Source of the DNA: Trebouxia sp. TZW2008
Lineage: Eukaryota > Chlorophyta > Trebouxiophyceae > Trebouxiales > Trebouxiaceae
Length of the DNA stretch: 64,000 nt
NCBI GenBank assembly: GCA_002118135.1
Contig: BDIU01000034.1
Location: 124,001 to 188,000, forward strand
Direction of reading: 5' to 3'
The position numbers were made by a program, and so were the translations under genes. Under the pieces are notes generated by a model. The model saw only the letters and a list, made by a program, of their open reading frames with translations, did not search any database and was not told where the DNA came from. Positions 1 through 13,600 of this stretch are shown here, piece by piece. The number at the start of each line of letters is the position of its first letter. The first letter of the stretch is position 1.

Positions 1-3000
1 GCAGTGCTCCGCATTGTGCCCTCCTGACGCCATATCAGCAGATCTTGCCGAGAAAGTTTGGACGGCGGCTGACTTGCAGATACTGCATCAGCTGCGAGTT
101 CCTGTGTCTGTAGTAGCCCTAGGCATGTACAGTGCAGCTCACAGGTTTGGCAGCCCTTTGCATACACTCCTGACAAGCGCAAAGGCATCCTTAGAAAGCT
201 TGATTCCGCTTGCTGACAGCTGTCAAGTCCTTGCAGCAGGGACATTGTTCACCCAGCAGCTCGAGTCCTGTTCTACAACATTGAAGCATTCAGGCGTTTT
301 GGTTCTGCCAGATCTGTTGCATCCAGTGCAGACGTGGCCAATGCATTGGGTGAAGAAACAGTGCGAGTGTGGCAAGTATGGCAGCTGCAAATCAGCAAGG
401 TGAAGGACTGTGCAGATTGCACTCTTGCACAAGGCATCTGTGCTGCTGCTGCCATGCTCACAGCGCATCAGAGCTGCACAGGCAGCCTGTATTGCACTGT
501 ACTGACAGTTCAATTGAACGCTGTTGTCATTAGGCGCTACACACACAGTACTCAATGCCAATGCAATGTTTGCAGCTTGTTGTCACCGTATGCTGTGGCG
601 GATGGCAGCATGCACATCTCTCAACAAAAAGTCAAGCACCACATCCAAGAGCCACTAGCTGAACAGCACTCATGTTGCTGGCAGGGAGAGGCTGTCATGC
701 AGCCCTCTTCTGATATCACTCCTTTGCTTCAGCTTTGCTTTCAAGGCATCCCTCCAAACACGGCGATTGAGGCAAGACTCGACAGTAAGGTACATTGCAT
801 GCTTGTCTGGCGTAACAGATGTGTGCACTTGCATGTGACTGAGCTAAGCATCTGAGCATCATGAAGATGTCCATGCATTTGAGCATGTGCTTGTAGACTT
901 GGTCATGCCATGAACAAGTGTCTGTAGCTTGCACATGCTCTTGATAAGTCATGCAAGAAGCGCAGGCGTTGACGAGTACACACATCACCACCCTTGAGAT
1001 CTTTGCCTTACCGCATGTATGCAGCCAATCAACCGGGCAGAATAGAATTGGCAGTTTTGCACATGGCTGAGATGGGCGCAAGCATAGAAGATTTGCGTAT
1101 CAAAGCTTAGCATCACAGGGACCCCTTCCACACCTTCATGTTCAATGCTGATGGGGACCTGCTGAGTGCCAACAAGGCTGCCCTGCAAGCTTGCAAGAAT
1201 AGTATAGCGGGTAGGTGATAGCAGGTAGCAGGGTAGGGCTGTGTTTACATCTGGATGCTGCATGGTGCTTGCACCGCCTGTAAAACGCAAGTGGACCATT
1301 CATCAGCACATGCCATGTTCTGTAGACAGGAGCATGCTGTTAAGTATAACATGCATATGCATGACAGCAGGGGAAGGCATGTACATGCATTTTGGCTCCA
1401 TCAGCTTGTTGTACGCGCTGGTTAATATGCACAGTCACTTTTGCATAGTGTATCTTGGCAGCTCTGTTCCTCTCAGCCATCATAAGCGCTCATAGTTGCC
1501 ACATGAATTGATACTTGCAATACCTCTTGTGCAGTGTCTATAGCACAACAGCAGCTGACACGTTGTTGCTGCATGATCGCATCTGCTTTGCTGCCACGGC
1601 GCACACGTCATTACTGATTGACACACTCCAGTTTGACACATCTTATGTATGGCTTCATGCAACTTTAGGATGTGCGTCATGCATTCAAAGACCCTCTCAG
1701 AGCCTCCCATCACCACATCATCTCAAGCACATGCTGCCAAAAGTCAGTAGTTCAACTGCTGTTCATGCAACTTGCGCTTGCAAAAGTCTTGGACCCTATC
1801 TGCCTGTTTCCACAGTCAATCGCTGCATGATATGTCGAAACAGAGCACAAGCAGCTATGCCATTTGGCAGCGTTCTCTGCAATCTTTGCAACCTCCTATC
1901 ATCAGCGTTTTCTCCAATGTCGTCAAGGGCATCAAAACATGTTATGGCATGTGAAGGGCTTTGCACACGGAACCAGCTCGAGGTGTATGTGCTTGCTTGA
2001 CGCAGGTTTGAAGCTGCCAGATGGCCAAGCCATCACCCTGAAATCGCTGTTTGACATTGGGTTGTACCCTGGTGAGTGCTGACAGTGTACCAGTTGAATT
2101 GCATGCCCAACTAGTCAAATTGCTTGCCTGCCCATTTCCTTGTGTGCTCCAGATTGAATTGTTCACTGAGTTTGATGATCCGGAAGCAGATTGAATTGTT
2201 CATGTATGCTATGTTGGACATTTGGCACCATTCCAGTGCTGAAGCACAAGGACATGCCAAGTGTATTTCTGCAAGACGCAAAGTTGTTTGACCAGTCTGT
2301 CAGCACACAGTTCAGAGGCACTGCCCATGCAAGTGCTGTTGCCTGACTGCTGTGATGCTGCAACAGTTCTGCCTTGTCTCGGCTGCCCTGCCATCAGCCA
2401 AATCTGCCAGTAATGGATGTGCCTCCTGCACACAGCTCGCTGCTTCTGTACTGTCCGGTTGCGAGCGATGTCCTCTTCAAGAAAACTGTGTCTGGGCAGG
2501 TGGTCAAGAGGAGGCACACGAGGCCTATGCAGACGCCTTGAATGCCATTTTTGTGCTGCATGTGGGCTGTCACCGCCACACCCAGCCACATGCTCAACAA
2601 CAGGGCAAGATCCGCTGGGAAATGATTGAGATGTGGCCCATGAAGGTGAGCCTCTGACAGAGGAGAAGTCCCTGTTTGAACAAGACAAGAAGACCGCAGC
2701 CAAACAGTCAAGCATCTTGTACATCAGTGGCTGTGTGGAATCAGCCTCCTTTGCAACACCTCAAGACATCCAGGCGGGGAAACTGCGCTTGCTTTCATGA
2801 ACGCACGTAAACTGAGCTCTCTTGTGTGTGCACCTTGCTGCAGAGATGATGTTGCAAAGAAACATTCATGAGCTTGATCGGCAATATGCATCGCTCTGAT
2901 CACCATTGGCTAAAGGATTGATTTTGTGTTGCAGGATCCTGTCACACAGGGGCCAGCTGTGCTGGTGAAGAGGTACAACATCACTCAACAGAAGCAGACT

Positions 3001-6000
3001 GAGCTACAATTGGAAGCACAGCAGGAATATCTGCAGAGGTGAACCTGTCTCAACAGTGACAAGCGCTTATTTGAAGTCGTGCATTTAAAGTCATCTTCAG
3101 CTCTGTTCACACAATTTCTACCGCATATTTGGGCTGCTTGTAGGCTGCAAAGCATTGCTTGTTGCTCTTCATATCTGCTCTTTTGAAGCTATGCATGCCA
3201 TTGCTCAGGTAAGCAGTGACTAGCCATGTGCCATGTTTCTCCATTATTAAGCCTCTGACACGACGTCTATCGTCATACCATGACTGATTTGTATTGCAGT
3301 CCTGTAGGAAGGGAAATGAGGGCATGCAGAACATTGCTCTCACATGTCAGTCACGTCTTCAATGGCTGCCTGCCTCATGACACACTAGCCACAGGACTCC
3401 AGGGTGTTGGCAGTATAGGCTGCCATTGCTGTTGTTGCATTTGCTCAAGTGCGACAAACTCAATGCCCCATGAAAGCTTTGCCTGAAGCGTGACATGGCA
3501 ATAACATTAGATATGTATGTATATCACATCTGTATATATATTACATATGTATATATAATACATATATAAATCTATATGTATATATACATATATTATACAT
3601 AGTATTGCCATGCCTGATTTATGTATACATATATCAGAGGAACTTCAGTGGCCCGGTTTGACAATATTGAACTTTGCTTGAATGCCTCTGTGCAGGCAAA
3701 ACCAGATCTTGGAGCAGGACTCATTAGCAGTGCTTGAGGACAAGGCCAGGCTGGAGCATGAAGCAAATGCCTTGACCCAGCACATGACAGCGCTCATGCA
3801 TGACAAGTTTGAGCGTGTACCCTCTCGATTTGATGCAGAGACGCCAATTGATAAAGTGATGCGCATGTTGGAAGGCTTTGTCACTCAGGTTTGTTCCAGT
3901 AAATTGCTGCAACAGCCTCTGTTGTGTATGAGAGTTGTTGCGGATCGCATCTACATTTGTTTGCAGCATCACATCTTCTGCAAAGCAGCTAGGTATAGAG
4001 CATTGCAGCTATGGTGGGCTCTGAACTCACAGCTTTCAGCATCATGACCAGCCTCCTTTTGGACTGACTTCTTATTGAGACTTCTCATGCGTTTCAGAGC
4101 GCTCTGAAGTGCTTTCCTGAAGTGCTAGCTGGTGCTTTTCAGAGCGCTCTGAAGCGCTAGCTGGTGAACTGTATACCCTTGGCACACCAATTGTCAAGAG
4201 CATACGCCTGACCCTTCAAGAGGTCAGGCGCATGCTCTCGACTTTGCAATGTTCTGGGCTTCCATGCAGTTTGAAGCTGCAGCTGCGGTTCAATGCCCCA
4301 TCCCTTCTAGATGACTCCAACACCTGTCTGCCTTGCCACACATCATCAGCAGATTGCGCCCTTTTCTGGCACTCGCCACTCCCTTGTCAAAACTTCAACA
4401 ATTGCACGCTGGCCCGCAGAGACACATGCCAAGGGTCGAAGCTGTGCTGAGTCTGTATCACCTGCTGACACAGTCTGACACGCCCTTACGTCAGCCCGTA
4501 GCCCTAGAGGAGCAGCTGCTCAAGGACAAGCACATGGATGCAGATGTGGGCAAGTCCATGTTGCTGCTTCTGCAGGTATAGCATGTTGCGTCCTCATGCA
4601 TGTCACCTTGAGCTGGCGCTTTGCACAAAAAAAATTCTGCTGGGTGCTCAAGCAGCCTTGATGTACAAACTGCTTGCAAAAAGATCTTGAATGCTAACTT
4701 CTGAATGTTGAGGTGTCACATTCCACCTCCCCGTTGGGATCTGCAACGCCAGAAAGAGCTCAGAAACTACGCTTCTTGATGTGCTCATTGCCTTGCATGT
4801 TGGTTGCAGCTTGCACCATGTTTGCATCACAGGCAGGTGTAGTCACACTGCAGCTGAGTCAAGAAGAACTGCGACTACACCTTGCTCAGCATGTACACCT
4901 ATACCAGCATTTTGGCTGTCCAACTTGCATGCCACTCATGACAGGCGCGGTTGCCAATGTAAATCAAGCATGGTATACAATCCCCCAAGATAAATCTGTC
5001 ATCATGCAATCAACGCAGGGTCGTGCGGCCAGCGCACCTGATACTGAAGGACATCCCATGCTGACCACACAATCAATTTCAGCCATACCCCAAATACAGG
5101 CCTTTGTTCCAGCAGACATCACACCTGCCATACAGCGCATGCTACAGGTAGGCTTGTTCAAGGCTGTTGCTCCTGAAGGGTGGATAGTCCTGACCTTTCT
5201 CTCATTTGCTCTGAGTGTCCGGCAAGCTCAACCAGCCATCCAAGCATTGCAAAAGCTGTCAAGACAATTTTCCGTGGCAACAATTGTCAAAATTTCTGCA
5301 TGCCACAGATTGTATGCCCCAATGCCCCGGTTGACCTTGACCATGGACTTGTGTTGCACAGCATGCCTTGAAGAGTTAGCAGTCTAGTGTTTTTGGATTT
5401 GTTGATGCAAAAAGTGCTTTGAAATCGTGTTTACTGCCGTGCAGGATGCCATGAACAACTGGCAGTTTGACATCTTTGAATTTGCTGACGCCACGCCGGG
5501 CAGGACACTGTCCATGCTTGCCTTCCACCTGTACAAGCAAACCGGCATGGTCAAAGAATTCAATATGGATGAGCAGAAGCTGTGCAATTACCTGCAGAAA
5601 ATTGAGAGCAGCTACATTGCTGACAATCCCTACCATAACAGGTGACTAATCATGTGAAAGCCACGTTTTTAAGGTGTAATACTCACTGTTGAAACCTCAC
5701 ACTCCAGAAAAGTGCTGCACCAAATTTGTTGTATCTCCTGAGTTCACAGTCCCGGTCAAATGTCCAACAGAGTTCAGCAACATAGATGCGCAAGGAAAGC
5801 AGTTGCATGCTGTGTGAGGAGGAGGTGCTTCGCTGACAATTGTGCTGAAAACTGTAAGCATACATGCAATATCAGAGGTCCAGACAACTCAGATGTTGTC
5901 ATGCCATGGCATCTTGATAATCATTGCCTTCATGACCAATTTTGCTCGTGCTGCCATCTGTGCTGTTTTTGCAGCATACATGCAGCATCTGTAATTCAGA

Positions 6001-8731
6001 TGACGCACATGTTGCTGTATCACGGTGGCTCATGCCCAGTGTTGCTCGTGCTGCCAGCTGTGCTGTTTTTGCAGCGTACACGCAGCATCTGTGATTCAGA
6101 TGACGCACATGTTGCTGTGTCACGGTGGGCTGGTCGAGACAGGCCTCATTACCAAGAGCCAGCACCTGTCATCCTATTGGTCTGCAATTGTGCATGACTA
6201 CGAGCATGGAGGCCTGAACAATGACTTCTTGATTAAGACAACGCACCCGTGGGCACTTTTGTACAATGACCAGTCTCCCCTGGAGAACCACCATGTGTCT
6301 GCTGCTGCCAGAGTGTTGGCTGAGCCAGACTATGCTTATGTTGCGGTGAGCTACTTTGCGTGTTCCTGCGTCTGACTGCAACCTATGCTGCTCTAGTGCT
6401 CAGGTGCAACAGCCAAGCAAGCAGGCAGGCTGACGGGGCAAATCGACACACAACAGGCAGGCAGACAAACAATTGACTTGAATTTAGCCACCCAGACAAT
6501 TTGGCATAGACAGACAGCTTTGTCGTCATTGTGCAAGCACATATGCAAGGCCAGTAGTCTGCATGCCACCCTAGCAAATTATCAGCATGTTCAACATTGC
6601 ATCAGACTGTCAGGAGTTTTTTGAGCATGAGAGCTATGGAGTTTGTGATTGGAACAGCCTGTTGCAAGAAATCTATGCAAAACCCTCAAGATCAGCTCTA
6701 AAATTAACCTGTGTATTGTGCAGACGAAGACGATGAGGTCAGAAGTAGTGATTCATGCGCGCGCAGTGTGCATCAATCAAGTCCTGGGAACAGACATGAA
6801 GAAGCACTTTGACATCACGTCTAGGTTCCAGGTACCTTGGCACAACCACATTTTCAATGCTATAGAGTGCCCAGCACATGTGCCTGTCAAAATGACTGGC
6901 TGACGAATGCATCTGAACATATACAGACATCATATAATCCACAGGTCTTGGGGTCTTGATGTCATACCCCAAATTGCCTCGCACTTCCAAACACTGTGAG
7001 CTACGTTTCTGTGTTTGTTAGTGTAACAAGATTTTGAGACCCATGGAGTGATTGGTTGACGCTTGTACAAAGTGGCTTGCGCCCCAGTAATGGTGCATGC
7101 AATCTTTCAACACATGGTGGCACATTCATGGCAGCACATACATCACACCAGACATGGACTGAGCAGCTGGCGTTACCATGCAGTCCGCCTTCAAGAGACC
7201 AGCACCAAATACGTGCAATCCTGGCCCTGCTCCACGCGTACTGCCAGAATGGGAGAGCGTCAAGGCTGAGGACAAAACTCTGGTTTACCAGGTGCAAGCG
7301 CAGATTCCCAGACTACACACATGTATTGAACACATGTGACCAGGCTTTTGCACTAGTTGCACCTGCTCCTTGCCTGTTACTCAACACTCTTGAGACGCAT
7401 GTCGTGCAAGCTTTCAGCCTTGTAGCTTACAAGGTTGGAAAATGCCGATGCAGCTGACCAAAGTGAGTGTCAACCGTCCAAACTGCTCAGATGGTGCTCA
7501 TGTTAGTCCTTGTACACTTGCAATGCTCCACCTTGCATGTCTAGAAAGTTACAACATAGCAGCAATATCTAGAGATAGGAGACTTCGTTGTGATGTTGTT
7601 GCGCTATGACATTTAGTACAGTTTCCGGCAGCAATATAGAGCGGGTTTAGACACTAAACCCTTCTGTCGGCATGAATGATATGCAGATGGTGTTGAAGTG
7701 TGCTGACATTGGCCATCTAGCTGCTGACCCTGTGACTCACAAGCGCTGGGCTTACCAGCTTGAAGAAGAATTCTTCAGACAGGTATGATGCTACGCAACT
7801 GATGTCACATGTGGCATGTACTGTATGCATACGATCTGCATGTGTAACCGTTAGCCTTGCCAAAACTTGCGACTTGAGTTTTTGCATGCGGAAGCGTTAA
7901 ACAGCTGAGTCCTTTTTGCCAGTGCTCCGAGAACCATTGTAACGGTTAGCCTTGCCAAAAGGGTCCTATATAGATGTCCGAAACCAAATCTTATTGTTCA
8001 TCAACCATGACAGCATGCCACTGTTATACCTAGTTCATGTATTTGGCTGCTGTATTGTCAGGTATCAGCCCAATGTCATAGCAAGGTGTTATGTCATCTG
8101 CATGTATCAACCGCCATTGTGCACAAGCTCAGGTGCAACACAAATTCTGTTGTTGTGACATTTGGGACGCAATTTGCCGTAGTTTGCTCAAGCTGCAGTG
8201 CAGGGGGACAAAGAGAAGGCAGCTAGTCTGCCAGTCAGCCCTCTTACGGACCGTAGCATGCAAGGAGGCATGACCAGGTCACAGGTTCGCGCCCTTGTGA
8301 ACCCCTGCATCAGGCCATCTTTTGTATATTTGTCCTTCTGCTCATGTTGCTTGAAGTGCACAGGTGTGCTTGAGCATGTCTTGACAGGTCCACGTCAGTC
8401 CTTGAGCTGGCCGTCTATGCCTGCACATCATTCAGCTTTGCATAATGCTGCCTGTGTGACATTACATCTACAATGTCTTGTGGGCCAGATGCTCATGCTC
8501 CCTGTGCCAGCTGCACTCCATGTATGTGCATAGACATGACAGGCAGAATATGGCATAGCACACACCGTCTTGGTCTTTGTTACGGTGCAGCTGGGGTTCT
8601 TCAATATAGTCGGCATCCCTCTGTTCAAGGCCATGGCAGACTTGTTTGAGGACTCGCAGCCGATGCTTGATGGGGTCCTCAGAAACTTCAGACTTTGGGA
8701 GGACATGGCTGCAATTGCCACAGCTTCTTGA
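1..8731 (+). CDS. PAS-domain 3',5'-cyclic nucleotide phosphodiesterase (5' end at or before window start)
   Basis: Multi-exon gene. The product should hydrolyse cAMP and/or cGMP to the 5'-monophosphate. PAS-like pieces come first: a segment with VLFYNIEAFRRFGSA (about 240-402), FMFNADGDLLSANKAAL (about 1118-1187), GQAITLKSLFDIG (about 2007-2071) and a PAC-like tail GPAVLVKRYNITQQKQ (2935-3038). A linker follows (3696-3888, to 4575, about 4834-5147). The catalytic domain holds WQFDIFEFADATPGR (5445-5641), the metal motif completed across an intron as YHNSVHA, then VHDYEHGGLNNDF and NDQSPLENHH (6075-6345). It continues with GTDMKKHFDI (6724-6831), CADIGHLAAD and EEEFFRQ (7687-7782), GDKEKAASLPVSP (8204-8284) and a last exon 8591-8731. 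The His and Asp metal ligands are all visible. Seen: exons, motifs and consistent phases. Inferred: PAS sensing and substrate. CpG-dense sequence at 1-110 suggests the start lies close by. Several 5' exon borders are uncertain. Confidence 0.85.
3490..3640. repeat. AT-rich TATA/TACATA low-complexity tract in an intron
   Basis: About 130 bp of alternating TATATA, TACATA and TATGTA lies between the PAC-like exon and the exon starting at 3696. It can fold on itself. No coding potential is seen. Confidence 0.8.
4085..4165. repeat. Short tandem duplication with AGAGCGCTCT palindromes
   Basis: A block of about 44 bp containing CAGAGCGCTCTGAAG and GCTAGCTGGTG occurs twice in an intron of the phosphodiesterase gene. 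The AGAGCGCTCT core is a perfect palindrome. Confidence 0.65.
5945..6130 (+). repeat. Tandem duplicated phosphodiesterase exon start
   Basis: The intron end and the first part of the exon carrying the second metal-site histidine occur twice, about 101 bp apart. The copies start at about 5974 and 6075. Both keep a TTTTTGCAG acceptor and the frame for HAASVIQMTHMLL. The second copy runs on into the rest of the exon; the first has no evident donor. Confidence 0.85.
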
Positions 8732-9691
8732 GCCTCTCGACAAGCATGCTGCATGATTGCACTAAGATTGAGTGGCCCAACTTGCGGCAGGATGCTCTCC
8801 CACTCAGACAATTTGCGCAGCACTCAAGCAGCAGAAAGATGGTTGGTACTGCAGCATTCTGCCCTCTGCCGCTGACCGCTGTCATAACGTTGCCCATTGC
8901 TGTGAGTGTCACATTTCTGTGACGTTGGCTAGAAAGTTTGTTTTGCCTAATCAGAGTACCGTGATTGTTGCCTTTATCTCAGAGGTGTTCGCCAGCATTA
9001 TCATGGCATTGTATCTTCTGTTAGTACTGGGTAGTGAGTTGCTGCAAGGACCACTTATTGCTTGTATTTGTGAAATTGTTTCAGCAAATGGACTGGCTTT
9101 TCCAGATTACTCAATACAGCAAGCATGTATTTGTCAAGTGCTGTGATGCTATGCGCTAGAGGGTATCAGAGCAATTATGCAACCAGCAGTGTGACATACA
9201 GAAGAGGTGAATTTCCATGGACTGACCGGCGCAGCTACGCACAGTCCCACTCAAGTACGATTCAGGGTCAACTCATCCAAACTTGCTAGGACAGACCCTA
9301 GTCTGTCACACGTTAACGATGTTCAGAGATTACTGCATCCCCATTTTGCCTCTCAAAGCCCTGCAACAAGGCATAACCCTGCAGGTCACTGTGAAGTACA
9401 AATCATGCACAATTTGCAACACTGAGGACTGACCATAGGGCTTTGCCAGTGTTTTCCTTTGTTCAGACCAAGTACTACACTTCTACTTCGATTACAAATA
9501 AGGTTGGGAACCAGCTGGTGCAGGGGAAGCAGGTAGGTTACATGGTGGATAGATACCTGTTTATTTTCAAAAAATCAACACAATACATTTGAGTTTACAG
9601 GGTCTACTCAAGCTCTTTCACGCTTAGTAAGGCACCTCCCGTGCCATAACACTACAAATCCTCAGTGATCAGTGTTGTAAATATACATATT

Positions 9692-9729
<38 letters not shown>

Positions 9730-10382
9730 CAAGACTGACCACTGACCATAGGGTATTTTACAGTCATTTATAGGGTTCTGTCATGGTTTGTCATCAAGCA
9801 TGGGGCAGAGAGAGTGACTAAACCATCACATACTTCGTCTTGCACCTCCATGATGTCCGGCTTAGACCAACACGATGTTGACAACGGCCATCTCAAGCTA
9901 AGTACAGAAAAAATATTGATGTCATATGCATGAAGCTGTTAACAACGTTGAGACCTAATGGCGTGATGAATGTCTTGACTGAATACAGCTGAGGGTTCAA
10001 TGTTCGACAGGAGAATATTAACATTGGAATGAACGTGGAGGCTGTTCGAGAAGGCGCAGCAAACACTTATCTGCAGTGGCATGGTGGCATGTGTGAATAC
10101 ATGTGGCTGCCGACAGATGCAGCAGGGCCTTTCGAAGCCGCCCTGCTTCCGAGGCCTGGCCTGGCCTATCTGCAGTGCGCAGTGATGTGATGGAGTGACG
10201 GAGTTGTTGCACCAGCAGCAACGTCGTTGAGCTAAGCGCACTAGGCGATCGCTCCTATCGAGCGAACCATCCCGCAAGGCAACAAACGCGCCATAGAACT
10301 CGGGTTGTCGGCGCGCTGTGGCAAATTCAAGCGCTGAAGCTGCTGACCTATCGTAAAGCAGCACTTCGTTACTTTCCAGTAG
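8732..10382. other. Intergenic region with no convincing gene
   Basis: This follows the phosphodiesterase stop. Short open frames in all phases lack coherent composition. It holds an alternating TA tract at about 9681-9727, a TGTAA at 9676-9680 (possible chlorophyte-type poly(A) signal, 945 bp after the stop), and a CpG-dense stretch from about 10140 leading into the next gene. Confidence 0.6.
9681..9727. repeat. (TA)n microsatellite
   Basis: Uninterrupted alternating TA from about 9699 to 9726, preceded by TATACATATTTACATG. It is intergenic. Confidence 0.95.
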
Positions 10383-10640
10383 ATGGGTCACAACGGTCCT
10401 ACCGCGACCAACGCAGCTCTGACAAAGCGACAGCGCAGAAAGACATTCAAAGTGCAGCGTGACATTCCCGCGCAGCCAGCGACGAGCAGCGTCAGCAGCT
10501 TTGCCGACCCACTAGAACCTCAAAACTGTGTCGAACAGCTACATACCTCGCGCTCCTTTCGCGACGACGCGGCGCAGCAGTCGGCGACTAGCAAGCAGCT
10601 ACTAGCATCCGGCTATCCCATATCCATTCAGAGTGGGCAT
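10140..10640 (+). promoter_or_regulatory. CpG-dense island at the start of the coiled-coil gene
   Basis: CG dinucleotides occur at roughly 6-8 per 60-base line here, against 0-2 in the gene bodies around. The island covers the upstream region and first exon of the gene at 10383. I read it as a promoter region kept free of CpG loss. Confidence 0.55.
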
Positions 10641-13600
10641 ATGCACACACAAATGCCAGGAAAGCAGGCAGCAGCCACAACGGCAGTACATCCGTTGGTG
10701 GTTCAGCCAAGCCTAGGACTTGCAGCGCCTTCGACAGGCTGGCTGTCGGACTCCGTCACGATTGTGGATCGCGTGCTGTCATTGCTATCAGCTTACGGAA
10801 TTCTGCAAGTTTCTCAAGACCTGCACACTAGTGGTTACTCAGAACTTGTAGCGCAGCGCACTTGCCTTGAAGTGCATGCAACAGGACAACATGTAGACGT
10901 TAATTCCTGTGTCCAATGGATTGGTCAGCAGCCAGACAAGAACAGTTTAGATAGGTGAGCTTGAGTCTCCAGGCATGACAGTTCCTGTCCCACACATCAA
11001 ACGCACCGCACAACAGTCACATTTTGTGGAATTTCTGCAGCGCTGCAGTGGCATCAGCCTGCCTGATTGAGCATTGAAGGATGCCTCGCCAGTGCTTTCT
11101 TGATCATGAGAAGCATCTCATACAAATGTACTCAACCACCATTGTTCGACAAGTCTGCAGTTCTTACGTCCAGCATGCATAGCATCAAGTCTGTAGGTCT
11201 GGTAAGCAGCATGCTCTACACAATTGCATAGCTTCTGGAACCAGCATGCTTTGCTGATCATGTAAAGCACCTCACCCAACCTCAGTCCACCATCAGTGTT
11301 TGACAGATCTGAAGATTTTGTATTCAGCATGCTGTGCATAGTTTGCAACTCAGCAGCTGCTGATTGCTTGTTTGCAGGCCGATCAATCCTCTGGAGTTGC
11401 TCAGATTCCAAGACCTGGGTCAAGCTGTCACCAGCTTGCTGCATCGGGTGCCTGGCATCAACCAGCAGACAGCCCAGATTGCCATCCAGCAGACCTTAGG
11501 AGATGAAGAGGCAGCAGCGGCTTTCCTCACAACAGCCATGAGCAAATCCCACATGCCCAGTTCAGGGGACCCCAACACCATGGCCTCCCTGCTTCTGCAG
11601 AATCTGCCGCCTGGGTTTAACCTGCCAGCCAATAGCGGTGAAGTGGTGCAAGCTATGGCTACTGCCATGGCGAAAGCCAGTGAGCTGCAGCTGGCTACGG
11701 ACAGACTAGCTGTTGCTGCAATACAGTCACAGCAACAAATCAAGGTGCAGTAAACTCTCTTTGCAACAACTGCTTGAGTTGCCAGAACTTTGTCCTGACA
11801 TTCAGCTGCCCTCACTCAGAGGAACCGCTGCAGTCAGAATGCAGTGATTGGTCAGCAATGGCGTTGTCCTTGCATTGAGATTGTCCTTACATCGAGTGTC
11901 CTTCCAAAGAGAGTTTACTGTCATGGCCTTCACAGATGGCCTTTATGGATGCATGGAGTATCAGAGGCCAAAGCAATTGCACACATGCTTGCTGGACTGT
12001 CCCTGTTGTGTGTCTTTCCCCTGGAGTACATGCTTGCTAGACTGTCACTGTTACTTGTTTATGCTCTGCTGGGCATTGCATGAAAGATGTGTGGTACAGC
12101 ACACACCTTCTTGTATACAAAATTTGCGATGAAACGTCACAGTAATGGAAGTTGAAGTTATGGTGGCTGCATGATCACTAGGGTTGTATCTCACGTGGCT
12201 TGATTTGTCTTGTGTCAGATTTGCTGGGAAGCTCGTACTGCTAAGCCTCTTGCGCTGACCAACTTGTGCTCATGCATCATCACCTTGTATCTGTACACTT
12301 ACGAGAAATCCATGGAAGGTGATGCTTGACATGCATGTCGTGCATGTCATTAGTGGAACATCAGATTCTTCATACTGCAATGCTCAAGACAAGCCTGCCT
12401 GGCGAGATAAACTTTGTGCCACACACACCTAGCAATGTATCTTAGACATAATAAAAATTCCATTACAGTAATCGCTATTGTCACACTTTCCAGCTAGAGT
12501 GCTAGGTGTGTTTGGCACAAGTCTTGTCTCGCCAGGCTGGCTTGTTCTGAGCATCACGAAGTGGACGTCTAATGCCCAACTTGTGAAAGTAAGACAAAAC
12601 AATGTGTTCCAGATGTATGTGACAAAGATTGTTGTTATTATTACATGCATGTCTGTACAGACAGCAATGTTATCAGAACAGCTGGGTCTTTGCGCAGAAG
12701 CTGAACCAGCCGCTGACTCATCAGGGCAGTTAGCAGCAATGGGTGCCCTGCAATATCACACTGTATCTTTGCAACCCTGAGATTTTCAGGGAAATGAATT
12801 ACTGACCTGCATGTCTGTGCAGGCAGCAATGGTATCAGGACAGTTAGGAATCTGCGCAGAAGCTGACTCAGCCTCTGACTCATCGGGCCAGCTAGCAGCA
12901 ATTTGTGGCCATGCATTACCACACTGTATCTTTGCAACTCTGAGAAAATCAGGGAAACTGTTGATTGACCTGCATGTCCGTGCAGGCAGCAATGGTGTTA
13001 GGACAGCTTGGTCTGCGGGCAGAAGCTGAACCAGCCGCTGACTCATCAGGGCAGCTGGCAGCAATTTGTGCCCATGCCTTATCATATTGTACCTTTGCAA
13101 CTTTAAGAAAGGCAGGGAAATGAATGATTGACCCGCATCTTTGTGCAGGCAGCAATGGTATCAGGACAGCTGGGTCTTCGCGCAGAAGCTGAACCAGCCG
13201 CTGACTCATCTGGCCAGCTAGCAGCAATAGGCACAACAAACGCTCCTGAAACTTGGCAACAGGAGAAGCAAAAGCTAGTAGAGACAGTAGCTGTACTAGA
13301 AAAGCACAAGGACTGGGCAGACAAGAAGATAGGGCAGTTGATCAAGCGAGTGACAGAAGCTGAGCGGCCACAAAAGGATGAAGCTTACAGACTGAGAGAT
13401 GAGGTATGCAATGCAACTTCTCCAATTGGTCAGTTTGTCCTCATTCTTGGGGGCATATGCCTTAGCAAAAGCCTCATGCTGTCTCGACTTGCTGATTTTG
13501 AGATCACAGCATTCAGCTTGCAGATTCGGGCATCATGCCAGCAGACTGTCAGCCCAAGACCAGATTGCAGGATTTTCTCATGGACCAGAAGCAGCAGCAG

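Noticed and set aside
7056..7457. 133-codon open frame on the plus strand as a gene
   Set aside because: It overlaps introns and exons of the phosphodiesterase gene in another frame and has no coherent motif.
8732..10382. tRNA or other structural RNA gene
   Set aside because: No A/B box pair or cloverleaf could be found by eye here or in the other gaps.
12640..13260. CRISPR-like regular repeats
   Set aside because: The spacing is regular, but the repeated units are exon borders with splice sites, with no short palindromic repeat or unique spacers, and the genome is eukaryotic.
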